Source of the DNA: Adiantum capillus-veneris
Taxonomy: Eukaryota > Streptophyta > Polypodiopsida > Polypodiales > Pteridaceae
Direction: 5' to 3'
Length of the DNA stretch: 64,000 nucleotides
NCBI GenBank assembly: GCA_014529385.2
Contig: CM043960.1
Span: 118,428,043-118,492,042, forward strand
Made by a program: the position numbers and the translations under genes. Under the pieces are notes generated by a model. That model saw only the letters and a list, made by a program, of their open reading frames with translations, did not search any database and had not been told where the DNA came from. Shown here piece by piece: positions 24,880-37,808 of this stretch (its first letter is position 1; each line of letters begins with the position of its first letter).

Positions 24880-26330
24880 TCAATAGATAAGTAGAATGTG
24901 TTGACCAAGTGGTTAGACTTCAGACAAGATGTGCTTCATGTTATGAAGTGCTTTAAGATAGGTCTAAACTACTTACTAGAGTAGGAAGCGTTGACCAAGT
25001 GGTTAGAAAAAGATTCATAGTGCTCACTGGTGCCTAGAAAGTGCTTACAAATGCCTTAAAAGCACCTAAAAGTGCTTTCAAGTGCTCTATGGTGCCTACA
25101 ATATGCTTGATAGGTGGTAAGAAAGTGTTTTAAAGTGCTTCAAAGTGTTGAAAGGGTCCTTCAAAGTACTTCGAAGTGCTTTGATATAGCTCTATACTGC
25201 TTACTAGGTGGTTATGAAGTTTTGACCAAGTGGTAATGATTGAGTGAAGAGACTGCTTTGAAGTGCTCCACAATGCTGAATGGTGCTTATAAAGTACTTC
25301 AAAGTGATTTCAAGGAAGCAATCAGCACTTTGAAGCACTTAAACTCCTCACAAGGAGCACATAGTGGTGACTAGGTGGTAAGAAAGTGCTTTGAAGTGCT
25401 CAATGTTGCTTAATAGGTGGTCAGAAAGTGATTTGAAATGCTTTATGGTACAAAGAAAGTGGTAACCAAGTGGTTAGAAAGTGGTCTAAAATACTCAATG
25501 GTGCCTACAATATGCTTGAAAGTGCTTAACATGTGGTCAGAAAGTGGTGAGGAAGTGCTTGAAAGTGGTGAAAGGGTCCTTGAATGTACTTTGACATAGC
25601 TCTATACTATTTACTAGGTGATTATAAAGTTTTGACCAAGTGGAAAGGATTGAGTGAAGAGACTGCTTTGAAGTGCTCCACAATACTGAATGGTGCTTAG
25701 AAAGTACTTCAAAGTGATTTCAAGGAAGCAATCAACACTTTGAAGCACTTAAACTCCTCACAAGGAGCACATAGTGGTGACTAGGTGGTAAGAAAGTGCT
25801 TTGAAGTGCTCACTGTTGCTCAATCGGTGGTCAGAAAGTGATTTTAAATGCTTTATTGTGCCAAGAAAGTGGCAGCCAAGTGGTTAGAAAGTGCTCTAAA
25901 GTGCTCAATGGTGCCTACAATATGCTTGAAAGGGCTTAATAGGTGGCCAAAAATGGTGAGAAAATGTTGAAAGGGTCCTTAAAGGTACTTTGAAGTACTT
26001 TGACATAGCTCTTAACTGCTTACTAGGTGGTTATGAAGTTTAGACCAAGTGGTAAGGATTGAGTGAAGAGACTATTTTGAAGTGCTCCACAATGTTGAAT
26101 GGTGCTTTGAAGTGCTCAATGTTGCTAAATAGGTTATTAGAAAGTGATTTGAAATGCTTTATGTTGCTAAGAAAGTGGTAACTAGGTGCTTAGAAAGTGG
26201 TGACCAGATGGTTAGAAAGTGCTCTGAAGTGCTCAATGGTGCTCAATAGGTGGTTAAAAAGTGCTAAACAAGTGGTTAAAAAGCACTTAGAAATGCCTAA
26301 AAAGCGTTTTCATAAGATTTGTCTAGCATT
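24880..26330 (+). repeat. AAGTGCTT/AAGTGGTT-based array in a predicted intron, about 410-bp higher-order period
   Basis: Dense degenerate repeats of AAGTGCT, AAGTGGT and TTAGAAAGTG units. A longer unit, marked by ATTGAGTGAAGAGACT, recurs at 25239, 25649 and 26058, a period of 410 and 409 bp. The array almost fills the predicted intron 24827-26355 of the plus-strand gene. Confidence 0.85.
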
Positions 26331-27855
26331 TTTTAATTTTCTTTGAATTCTTTAGGAGAAGTTGAATAGAAGCATTCAAGCTTGTGCATTTAAGTCCATC
26401 CAAGCATGAAATGATCTTACTCTCCGTTGTTGTTTATGCTATGGTTGGTAGCAAAGGAATATGGATTTGGAATTTGAATTAGAAGCCTTGGCATCTCGAA
26501 GAGCATTTATGGATACAACCATCCAATATATCCAAGAAAAGGGTAGAGGCATCATTGTCCCTTCACCACCGACTAAAGCCTCTATTTTGAAACCATTTGT
26601 GTGTATTGGGGGTGATGACTGTGTTTCATGTGGTAAACCCCTCTCAGCTAACCACATGGCAGGGGTCTTCTTGCTGGAATGTTAACACAAATATCACCCA
26701 TTTTCTTTGCCGTTCTATGTGGCACTATGGCAGAGTGCACTCATCCATTGTGCATAGTAAAGATTCCATAAATTGCCAAGTGTTGGGCACTCGGAATTGC
26801 GTACATAGAGCCGGAGGGTGGGTTCACTATACTCAGCTTAAATCCACTTGTCCATGAGATAAATCCCTTAATATGATTTTTTTCTTCATAGAAACCGATG
26901 TTGACAAAAGTTCTCATCTACTTGAACTTGACGAGAACAATACAGAAATGTTTGAACTTGACGAGAACAACATAGAGCTATCTAAGGGTTTCCAACGTAG
27001 CAGGGCTGTTGTAAAAAGAGGGGATAGAGTGGAGGACCCCGAGGCTGAACCCTTCGTGGTTAAGAACCATGGCAAGGAAACCATTGGACATGACTCCAAC
27101 AATCTCTCAACCAACAACCAGGAAGGTAATGAAGTGCATATATGTAGTGAATCATTTTTGTTGAGCAAGTTTTGGTTTTTTTCCCCTAAACCTTATTGTG
27201 ATCCCAGAACTGGAAACCGCGGATAAAGTGGAGGACGCAGAGGATGTGGAGACATTACGAGTAGTTGAAAATACCTTGAGGAAGAAACAAAAGCGACAAC
27301 AGGAGGAAGAAGTGCATCCTCTCGATCCAAAGAAAAGCATTAATCAAGACCCCCCAAAACCCGTGCACATCGGAAATTTGAAGTTCCATGTGTTTTTTGT
27401 GCTATTTACTTATTTTGAATATAAGATATATTTTTTGTCTCATGGTGTCAATCTTCACTATAATTTACTGGGTGTGGTTTTTTGGGCGCTGTAGTAAAAA
27501 TACAAGTGATTTGTAATGTTGGGCACCGGATTTTCGCTTAAGAAGACCTGGGGCACTTTGATCGGGAGACACCCCTAGTAACTCAGTTTCGTGTCCCTCA
27601 CCTTTCAGAGGATAATAGGCCTTCCTTGATCATTAATATTAATGATCTGCTTATTGTCACTCACAACAAGAGAGAAGGACCAAGCCCGCCTAACGTGGAC
27701 ATGCTGCACTTTTGAAAGGTGAAACACGACAATAATTTGAACCACTATGTGCACCATTTTGCAGAGTGGTTTGTTCTTGGGGCTAGCCAGATTGTTGAAG
27801 TGTACATCTGAAACACAAGCCGCTACCAAGACCTAGAAAAGCGGTTAGAATTGTG

Positions 27856-27860
27856 CTTGC
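27856..27860. repeat. Left target-site duplication of copia-1 (CTTGC)
   Basis: CTTGC is repeated at 33207-33211. The frame before it (DLEKRLELCL) and after the second copy (PQARRRLNGWIAKEA) is the same across the removed element, which supports this edge. Confidence 0.8.
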
Positions 27861-28584
27861 TGTTAAGTATGGAGCCTGATTTACCCTTGTAATTTTCTGT
27901 GGTAAAAGCGCACATTTGTAAGGCCCCCATTATGAGGAGAATCCATCGTGCGTGAAGGAAAATCACTCACCGGAAGCCGGAATATTCCTTTTCGCCGGAA
28001 TATTATGGCCGGAAAGCAGTCGGAAAGTGGTCGGAAAACAACCGGTCGGTTGGCCAGTGGCCGGTAGTCAATGGCCGATGGCCGGTGGTCGGAAGTCAAT
28101 GGCGGGTGGCCGGTGGCCGAATTCAATGGCTGGTGGCCGAATTCAAAAGCGGACTTGTCTTCTCAAGGGCGGCCACACATGGGCGGATTGGAGGGTCCGA
28201 TTTGGACTTATTCACACAAGGGCGGCTACACATGGCTGTCTCTCATAAGAGAGAGCAGCCCTTTTGGCCTATAAAAGGAGGCCATTTCTACACACATTTC
28301 ATAGTGTGAAGTTGATGAAACAAGGTGAGTGTGAGGTGGTGAGAGTGAAGCAAGGCGGGAGCTCTATCAAGGGTTTAATCCCTTTGTAAACTACTTCTTC
28401 TTTTGAAGTGCTAAAGCCATTGAGTGGCTGCTTTCCCGTGGACATAGCCCACATTGGGTGAACCACGTATATCGTGTGTACTCTCTCTCTCTCTCTACTC
28501 TATAATCTCTTGTGTGTGAAATCTATCTCTCTCCATTAAGTAATCTACTCAAAAATCTATTTAGCTACGTCTTATTTTCTAACA
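27861..28584 (+). repeat. copia-1 5' LTR
   Basis: 724 bp from TGTTAAG to CTAACA. The part from 27979 on matches the 3' LTR. It contains a GGCCGGTGGCCG-rich segment (about 28000-28130), a TATA box (TATAAAAG, 28270-28277) and a short CT repeat near 28480-28497. The first 118 bp (27861-27978) have no counterpart beside the 3' LTR. Confidence 0.85.
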
Positions 28585-28586
28585 AA

Positions 28587-28598
28587 TGGTATCAGAGC
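28587..28598 (+). other. copia-1 primer-binding site
   Basis: TGGTATCAGAGC, two bases after the LTR end. This is the standard plant copia site complementary to the 3' end of initiator methionine tRNA, from which minus-strand DNA synthesis starts. Confidence 0.95.
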
Positions 28599-28657
28599 AA
28601 GGTTTGCTCATAGCTAAATTATCTCAAGGAAAGGATTCCTTGAATTGAGTGGGAGTT

Positions 28658-30085
28658 ATGGCGGAGGAAGGGAAGCTCAAGATTGAGAAGTTCAACGGCA
28701 AAAACTACCAACATTGGAAGATGCAGATTGAAGACTATCTCTACCAGAAGGACCTCTATTTGCCACTAGGCGGTCTTGCGAAGAAGCCCGCAACAATGGC
28801 AGATGAAGCACGGATTGTCCTTGATCGAAAGGCACTGGGAACAATCCGGTTAAGCTTGGCGTCAACGGTGGCGTTCAATGTTTCGGAGATGAAGACCACG
28901 GAGGACTTGACGAAGTCACTTGACGACTTCTACGAGAAACCATCGGCATCCAATAAGGTCTTTCTTATGAAGCGCTTGTTCAATCTAAAGATGGCAGAGA
29001 ATGGTTCAGTTGAAGAACACCTAAATGAATTTAACACAAACATAAGTCAACTTCGATCAGTGAAAATCAATTTCGATGATGAAGTGCGAGCTCTCCTTAT
29101 ACTATCATCTCTACCGGATAGTTGGGACAGCCTTGTGATGGCTATAAGTAATTCTATCTCTGGCACAAATACTCTTAAGTTTGATGATGTTGTGGGTGTT
29201 CTCCTAAGCGAGGAAATGCAAAGGAGAAGCACAGGAGAATCATCAAGTGTTGCACTATCAGTGGAAACAAGAGGAAGGCCTAAGGAGAGGTTTAAAAACC
29301 AAAAGGGTCATGATCTTTCAAGGCGTAGCAAGTCACGCACAAAGTCAGTTCTTGAATGTTGGAACTGCGGCAAGAAGGGCCACGTCAAGAAGGATTGCTG
29401 GTCCAAGAAGAAGAAGGAGACAGAGTCTCAAGACAACAAGCCAACATCGGAGGCCAATGTGGCAGGTAAAGTAGAGCAAGATGCTCTAATTCTCTCATTA
29501 GACAATGTGTCTAATTCCTGGATAGTAGATTCCGGGGCTTCATTCCATGCGACACCACACAAGCAACATTTCCAAGACTACACCAAAGGTAATTTTGGGT
29601 ATGTATACTTGGGAGATGATGAAGCTTGTGAGATTTTTGGCAAAGGTACAGTTTCTGTCAAAACTGCTAACGGAAATGAATGGAAGCTTAAAGATGTTAG
29701 TCATGTTCCTTCTCTTCGCAAAAATTTGATCTCTACAGGACAATTGGACGATGAAGGTCACAACATTGCATTTGGAAACAAACGGTGGAAGATCTCAAAG
29801 GGATCTTTGGTGGTTGCCAAGGGAGAAAAAGTCGGTACACTTCACTTGCGTACTGTTAGCACGCAACCTTCAGCTTGTGCAACAACTACAGAAGTTGACA
29901 GTGCGGTGTGGCACTACCGACTTGGGCATATGAGTGCCAAAGGAATGCAAATCCTTCAAACAAAGAAGCTTCTACCAGGTTTGAAAGAAGTGGACTTAGA
30001 GTTCTGTGAAGATTGTGTTTATAGTAAACAAAAGAGGGTAAAATTTCAAAAATCAGGAAATGAAAGAAAAAATAAAAAAACTTGA
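28658..30085 (+). CDS. copia-1 gag, protease and GAG-pre-integrase domain
   Basis: About 475 codons from the ATG at 28658 (the upstream in-frame GTG is less likely). Domains: gag capsid-like region starting EEGKLKIEKFNGKNYQHW, with VEEHLNEFN and LILSSLPDSWD; CCHC zinc knuckle CWNCGKKGHVKKDC; aspartic protease with WIVDSGASFHATPH; and the GAG-pre-integrase region WHYRLGHMSAKGMQILQ ending CEDCVYSKQKRVKF. The frame closes at a TGA just after an A-rich stretch (AATAAAAAAACTTGAG, about 30070-30085). One A fewer there would join it to the next frame, as in normal single-ORF copia elements. Confidence 0.92.
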   Translation: MAEEGKLKIEKFNGKNYQHWKMQIEDYLYQKDLYLPLGGLAKKPATMADEARIVLDRKALGTIRLSLASTVAFNVSEMKTTEDLTKSLDDFYEKPSASNKVFLMKRLFNLKMAENGSVEEHLNEFNTNISQLRSVKINFDDEVRALLILSSLPDSWDSLVMAISNSISGTNTLKFDDVVGVLLSEEMQRRSTGESSSVALSVETRGRPKERFKNQKGHDLSRRSKSRTKSVLECWNCGKKGHVKKDCWSKKKKETESQDNKPTSEANVAGKVEQDALILSLDNVSNSWIVDSGASFHATPHKQHFQDYTKGNFGYVYLGDDEACEIFGKGTVSVKTANGNEWKLKDVSHVPSLRKNLISTGQLDDEGHNIAFGNKRWKISKGSLVVAKGEKVGTLHLRTVSTQPSACATTTEVDSAVWHYRLGHMSAKGMQILQTKKLLPGLKEVDLEFCEDCVYSKQKRVKFQKSGNERKNKKT

Positions 30086-32540
30086 GTTGGTTCATTCTGA
30101 TGTTTGGGGTCCTGCAAGTAAACCATCACTTGGTGGCTCATTGTACTATGTAACATTCATAGACGATGCGAGTAGAAAAACATGGGTTTATGTCATGAAG
30201 AATAAATCCGATGTATTTTCCATATTTCAAAGGTGGAAAGCCTTTGTGGAAAATGAAACAAGTACCAAGGTTGAATGCCTCAGATCCAACAATGGAGGCA
30301 AATATTGTAGCCAAGCTTTTGAAATCTTTTGTGCTAGCAATGGCATTCGGAGGCAAAGGACAACCCCAAGGACACCTCAACAAAATGGGATTTCAGAAAG
30401 GATGAACAGGACAATCATGGAACGAGCACGAAGCATGCGGCTACATGCAGGCCTACCGCTTGAACTTTGGGCGGAAGGTGTAAGTACGTCTGTGTACTTA
30501 ATCAATCGGTCACCCTCAACGGCATTGGATGGGGGAGTTCTAGAAGAGGCATGGAAGGGTAAACCGGTGAATTATGCATTTCTCAAAGTGTTTGGGTGTG
30601 AGGCTTTCATGCACATAGATAGAAGCCTAAGATCAAAGCTAGATGCAAAGTCCAAAAAGTGTTTCTTCATTGGCTATGGAGAAGGAGACTTTGGGTATCG
30701 CCTATGGAATCCTGAAGATGGTAAAATCTTAAGGAGTAGGGATGTAATTTTTAACGACCAAAATATGTACAAAGATTACTTGGAAAGAAAACAAACAAAA
30801 GAAACAGGTGATGAGTACATGGAGCTTGAGGACGGTGAAGACTCAAGGATTGCAAACGGTGACAATGTGCAACAACGTCAACCAAATGAGGAGCCTCAAC
30901 CTATTCCCCGAAGATCTACAAGAGCAAGTAGACCTCCAGAAAGGTTTGTTCCTTCCTTCGACCATCTCTTGATCTCAGATTCTGGAGAGCCGGAATCATA
31001 CGAAGAAGCTATGCAACATGAATCCAAAGAACAATGGACGAAGAGCATGCAAGTGGAGATGGACTCACTACATCGCAACCAAACATGGGAGTTGGTTGAG
31101 TTGCCTAAAGGTAAGCGGGCACTTCAAAACAAATGGGTGTACAAGCTGAAGGAAGAAGAAGGTGGGAAGAAAAGGTACAAGTCTAGGCTTGTGGTAAAAG
31201 GTTTTTCTCAAAAGAAAGGTATTGACTTCAATGAAATATTTTCTCCTGTTGTAAAAATGAACTCAATTAGGATTTTCTTAAGCCTTGTGGCTACTCATGA
31301 TCTAAATCTCGAGCAAATGGATGTAAATACGGCATTCCCTCACGGTGACTTAGAGGAGGAAATCTACATGCTTCAACCAAAGGGGTATAAAGTAAAAGGT
31401 AAGGAGAAAATGGTTTGCAAATTAAAGAAGAGTTTGTATGGTTTAAAGCAAGCATCAAGACAATGGTACTTGAAGTTTGATCGATGGATGTTGGATCATG
31501 GATTCACAAGATGCAACTCGGATCACTACGTTTACACGAAGAATTTGGGAGATGGGAAATTCATCATCCTAATGTTGTATGTTGATGACATGTTGATTGC
31601 AAGTGCTAACATGCAGGACATCAAAGACCTAAAAGAGGAGCTGTCAAAATCTTTTTCAATGAAAGATTTAGGTGCTGCAAAGAGGATACTTGGTATGAAA
31701 ATATCAAGGGATAGGACGAAGAAGACAATAAAGCTATCTCAAGAAGATTACATCAAGAAGGTACTAGAAAGGTTTGCAATGCAAAATGCAAAACCAGTTT
31801 CTACACCTTTGGCTGGTCATTTTAAACTAACGAAGGATATGTGTCCAAAGACACAAGAGGAGATAGCCTATATGTCTAAAGTTCCATATGCTGCAGCGGT
31901 AGGTTCTCTAATGTCTGCTATGGTCTGGACAAGGCCAGACATTGCACATGCAGTGGGAGTGGTGAGTAGGTTCATGGACAACCCAGGTAAAGAGCATTGG
32001 CAAGCTGTGAAGTGGATACTTAGGTATCTAAAAGGGACAACAACAAATGCTTTGTATTTTGGACGAACTGATATTTTTCTAGAAGGGTATGCTGATGCAG
32101 ATATGGCAGGTGACAAAGATACTCGAAGGAGCACTACTGGCTATGTGTTCACGGTTGGAGGCACAGCAGTAAGCTGGGCTTCAAAGCTGCAGAAAGTGGT
32201 TTCACTTTCTACCACGGAAGCAGAGTATGTAGCAATGACGGAGGCAAGCAAAGAAATTCTGTGGCTTCACAGATTCTTAGAAGAGCTTGGATTCAAACAA
32301 GACAATTGTGTCTTGTATAGTGATAGCCAAAGCGCTATCCATCTTGCGAAGAACTCAGCCTTTCATTCAAGGACAAAGCACATTGAGGTGAGATATCACT
32401 TCATACGCACTCTTTTGGAAGAGGGACAGCTAAAGCTAGGAAAGGTGCATACAAGTGAAAATCCTGCAGACATGTTTACAAAGGTGGTCAACAAGGAGAA
32501 GTTGAGCTTTTGCTCATCTTCAATCGGCATTCAAGGATAA
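30060..32540 (+). CDS. copia-1 integrase, reverse transcriptase and RNase H
   Basis: 826 codons overlapping the previous frame by 26 bp. The apparent start is only where this frame opens; the protein should be the continuation of gag-protease. Integrase core: VHSDVWGPA, FIDDASRKTWV, then RSNNGGKYCSQAF where RSDNGGEY is usual, so the second catalytic Asp is Asn, then TPQQNGISERMNRT with the Glu kept. RT: KARLVVKGFSQ-like block, MDVNTAFPHGDLEEEIYM, SLYGLKQASRQWY and the catalytic YVDDMLIAS. RNase H: GYADADMAGD, LSTTEAEYVAM, YSDSQSAIHL and TKHIEVRYHFIR. RT and RNase H look intact. Ends at a TAA 60 bp before the shared LTR sequence. Confidence 0.93.
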   Translation: MKEKIKKLELVHSDVWGPASKPSLGGSLYYVTFIDDASRKTWVYVMKNKSDVFSIFQRWKAFVENETSTKVECLRSNNGGKYCSQAFEIFCASNGIRRQRTTPRTPQQNGISERMNRTIMERARSMRLHAGLPLELWAEGVSTSVYLINRSPSTALDGGVLEEAWKGKPVNYAFLKVFGCEAFMHIDRSLRSKLDAKSKKCFFIGYGEGDFGYRLWNPEDGKILRSRDVIFNDQNMYKDYLERKQTKETGDEYMELEDGEDSRIANGDNVQQRQPNEEPQPIPRRSTRASRPPERFVPSFDHLLISDSGEPESYEEAMQHESKEQWTKSMQVEMDSLHRNQTWELVELPKGKRALQNKWVYKLKEEEGGKKRYKSRLVVKGFSQKKGIDFNEIFSPVVKMNSIRIFLSLVATHDLNLEQMDVNTAFPHGDLEEEIYMLQPKGYKVKGKEKMVCKLKKSLYGLKQASRQWYLKFDRWMLDHGFTRCNSDHYVYTKNLGDGKFIILMLYVDDMLIASANMQDIKDLKEELSKSFSMKDLGAAKRILGMKISRDRTKKTIKLSQEDYIKKVLERFAMQNAKPVSTPLAGHFKLTKDMCPKTQEEIAYMSKVPYAAAVGSLMSAMVWTRPDIAHAVGVVSRFMDNPGKEHWQAVKWILRYLKGTTTNALYFGRTDIFLEGYADADMAGDKDTRRSTTGYVFTVGGTAVSWASKLQKVVSLSTTEAEYVAMTEASKEILWLHRFLEELGFKQDNCVLYSDSQSAIHLAKNSAFHSRTKHIEVRYHFIRTLLEEGQLKLGKVHTSENPADMFTKVVNKEKLSFCSSSIGIQG

Positions 32541-32603
32541 GAAGCCAGAATGGAAAGCAGTCACAGGTTTGGTTTGGAGATCAGTCTCCAAGTGGAGATC
32601 GCT

Positions 32604-33074
32604 GGAATATTCCTTTTCGCTGGAATATTATGGCCGGACGGCGGCCGGAAAGTGGTCGGAAAACAACCGGTCGGTTGGCCGGTGGCCGGTAGTCAATGGC
32701 CGATGGCCGGTGGTCGGAAGTCAATGGCCGGTGGCCGAATTCAAAAGCGGACAGGTCTTCTCAAGGGCGGCCACACATGGGCAGATTGGAGGGTCCGATT
32801 TGGACTTATTCGCACAAGGGCGGCTACACATGGTTGTCTCTCATAAGAGAGGGCAGCCCTTTTGGCCTATAAAAGGAGGCCATTTCTACACACATTTCAT
32901 AGTGTGAAGTTGATGCAACAAGGTGAGTGTGAGGTGGTGAGAGTGAAGCAAGGCGGGAGCTCTATCAAGGGTTTAATCCCTTTGTAAACTACTTCTTCTT
33001 TTGAAGTGCTAAAGCCATTGAGTGGCTGCTTTCCCGTGGACGTAGCCCACATTAGGTGAACCACGTATATCGTG

Positions 33075-33121
<47 letters not shown>

Positions 33122-33206
33122 CTATAATCTCTTGTGTGTGAAATCTATCTCTCTCCATTAAGTAATCTACTCAAAAATCTATTTAGCTACGTCTTATTTT
33201 CTAACA
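32604..33206 (+). repeat. copia-1 3' LTR
   Basis: 603 bp matching 27979-28584, with TATA box TATAAAAG at 32868-32875 and a longer CT run (about 33080-33118). It lacks a 27-bp unit present in the 5' copy near 28105-28140. A possible polypurine tract (CAAGTGGAGATC, about 32588-32600) sits directly upstream. Confidence 0.88.
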
Positions 33207-33211
33207 CTTGC
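33207..33211. repeat. Right target-site duplication of copia-1 (CTTGC)
   Basis: Second copy of 27856-27860, followed at once by the resumed reading frame of the interrupted gene. Confidence 0.8.
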
Positions 33212-33680
33212 CTCAGGCCCGCAGGCGCTTGAACGGGTGGATTGCAAAGGAGGCATGCACTAGAAGCTCATGGCTTGATGAGCAAGAGGAACATATGCTC
33301 TTTCTAGTCTTGGGAACTTTTTGGAAAGAGTTTTCACAATTCAACAAAGATAACACCCTCCTGCTAGATGAAAAATATCGCAAGTGTTGCATGAAAGACG
33401 AAGACTCCTATGTTGTCTTGCCTTCTCTAGAGGACCATACAGAAGACCAATGGGAGAAGTTTATGCATCATGAAGTTTTGCCATTTGTCTATGAGTGGAA
33501 GGAAACAGAAAATTGATTGGAGTTGATCACTGCTTGCAAACTGGATGCTAGAAGAAGGAGGTGGAAGCAACTTCGAGACGTTGAAAATGTGAGGGAAAAA
33601 TTACCAAGCGGCCAAGGCAAAGTGCTGCCTCCACCACCACCACTACCACGTTATAAAAGGCTGCCTTCGTTCTGAAAAAA

Positions 33681-34155
33681 AATCTTAAGAGTTTTGTACG
33701 TGTAATCATGTATGTAGATACCCATGATGAGTTTCATAGTGTAACTCATGATGAGGACTTCTTTTGTTTTGTAAAATGGGAAAAAAGCGACATTGTATTG
33801 CGGAATTCTATACCGATTTCTAATGTAGAAACATGATTTTCTATTCAATCGACCATTTTGTTGTGTGCCTTGCAAGATGTCTTAATATAAGTTGATTTTA
33901 AATTGTTTTAGCAGTCAACAGAAATCTTAAGAGTTTTGTACGTGTAATCATGTATGTAGATACCCATGATGAGTTTGATTGTGTAACTAATGATGAGGAC
34001 TTCTTTTGTTTTGTAAAATGGGAAAAAAAGTGACAATGTATTGTGGAATTCTAAACCAATTTCTAATGTAGAAACATGATTTGCTATTCAATCGACCATT
34101 TTGTTGTGTGCCTTGCAAGATGTTTATTATAAGTTGATTTTAAATTGTTTTAGTA
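33681..34155 (+). repeat. Tandem duplication, 242-bp period
   Basis: 33681-33922 is repeated at 33923-34155 with scattered differences. Both copies begin AATCTTAAGAGTTTTGTACG. It lies downstream of the stop of the plus-strand gene, so it is probably in its 3' untranslated region. Confidence 0.9.
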
Positions 34156-34194
34156 GTTTTTCTTAGGGATTTTGTAGAAGATAAAAATCAACGG

Positions 34195-34900
34195 TTAGTG
34201 GGAAGAAGTGCAAGCTATACCACCTGTGAACTGTGGACCACATGCAAGTGGTTGAAAACCATTTGCAATATGTAAACTGGTAGCCACTAGCAAGTGGTTA
34301 AGAACCACTTGAAAGAGGTTTTGAACCACTTGAAAAGGCCTTCTAGACCACTTGCTAGGTCTTCTATTCCACTTGCAAGCACTTTGAAAGTGGTTCTGAA
34401 CCACTTGCTAGTGGTTAAGATAGCACTTGCCAATGGTTCCGAACCACTTGCCAGTGGTTCCAAACCTTTTGCTAGTGGTTAAGATAGCACTTGTCAGTGG
34501 TTCAGAACCACTTGCAGTGGTTAAGATAACCTTTTGCCAGTGGTTAAGATAGCACTTGCTAGTGGTTCAGAACCACTTGCTAGTGGTTTAGATAGCACTT
34601 GCAGGTGGTTAAGATAGCACTTTCCAGTGGTTCAAAACCAGTTGCTAGTAGTTAAGATAGCACTTGATAGTGGTTCAGAACCACTTGCTAGTAGTTTAGA
34701 TAGCACTTGCAGATCGTCTATGAGATTGAAACTACGTATACAAGCAAGTGGTTCTAAAGCACTTGCAGAGGACTTCTAGATCACTTGCTAGGTCTTCTCC
34801 TCCACTTGCAAGTGCTTTGAAAGTGGTTTGGAGAAGGTTCTGAACCACTTGCTAGTGGTTTAGATAGCACTTGTAGGTGGTCAATGATATCAAAACTACG
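34195..34900. repeat. AAGTGGTT/AACCACTT array between the two genes of the large insertion
   Basis: Repeated words CACTTGC, AGTGGTTAAGATAGCACTT and CAGTGGTTC in both orientations, so many short foldbacks are possible. Similar words (AAAGCACTTGCAAGTGG) appear beyond the Tat element at 51411-51427, so the Tat element seems to have landed in this array. Confidence 0.85.
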
Positions 34901-34974
34901 TATATAAGGGTGTTTTGACAACTTTTGGGTGACTTAAAGGGCTAGATATTTTTGTAAAATCTGGTTGAAGGTAG

Positions 34975-37750
<2,776 letters not shown>

Positions 37751-37765
37751 TTAACCCTCCCTTCT
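37751..37765 (-). other. Tat element polypurine tract
   Basis: Minus strand AGAAGGGAGGGTTAA, directly before TGATGG of the 3' LTR. This is the position and composition of the plus-strand primer. Confidence 0.8.
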
Positions 37766-37808
37766 GGCTAGAGGCATTCATGCTTCTACCTTTGATTTTG
37801 ATTCTCTA

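Larger units (their letters stand above)
27861..33206 (+). mobile_element. copia-1: nearly complete Ty1/copia element
   Basis: Ty1/copia element with TGTTA...TAACA ends, 5-bp target duplication CTTGC, two similar LTRs, a primer-binding site matching the usual plant initiator-tRNA-Met site, and gag-protease-integrase-RT-RNase H in copia order. The coding region is open except for one frame change near 30073. The LTRs differ at roughly 2-3% of shared positions plus two length changes, so the insertion is fairly young. The integrase core has a changed catalytic residue (see the pol entry), so the copy is probably not autonomous. It landed inside a reading frame of the large insertion. Confidence 0.92.
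23741..33516 (+). pseudogene. Unrecognised multi-exon gene of the large insertion, decayed and split by copia-1
   Basis: Coherent protein-like sequence is spread over several segments. An ATG at 23741 starts MSELELQDQTPPP. About 24060-24293 reads ERKLPKELTDKYIPDEELLN and FLNHVRDKFNDK, continuing in another frame to about 24470 (DPIGHRIAWARFGGNVLENF). 24590-24826 reads FFAYNDFYKELDQLNKELEVL. A clear donor (CAG|GTAAG at 24827) and acceptor (TTTAG at 26355) bound an intron filled with a repeat array. 26461-26730 has a Cys/His cluster (CVSCGKPLSANH, then an HKYHPF-like block), possibly zinc-binding. 26890-27360 is acidic and charged, with a probable intron at about 27126-27207. 27540-27860 and 33212-33516 form one frame interrupted by copia-1. 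In-frame TGA and TAG codons and shifts show decay. I do not recognise the family and infer no function. Confidence 0.5.

Noticed and set aside
24880-26330. CRISPR-like array
   Set aside because: Units are degenerate, without constant repeat and unique spacers, in nuclear plant DNA and inside a predicted intron.
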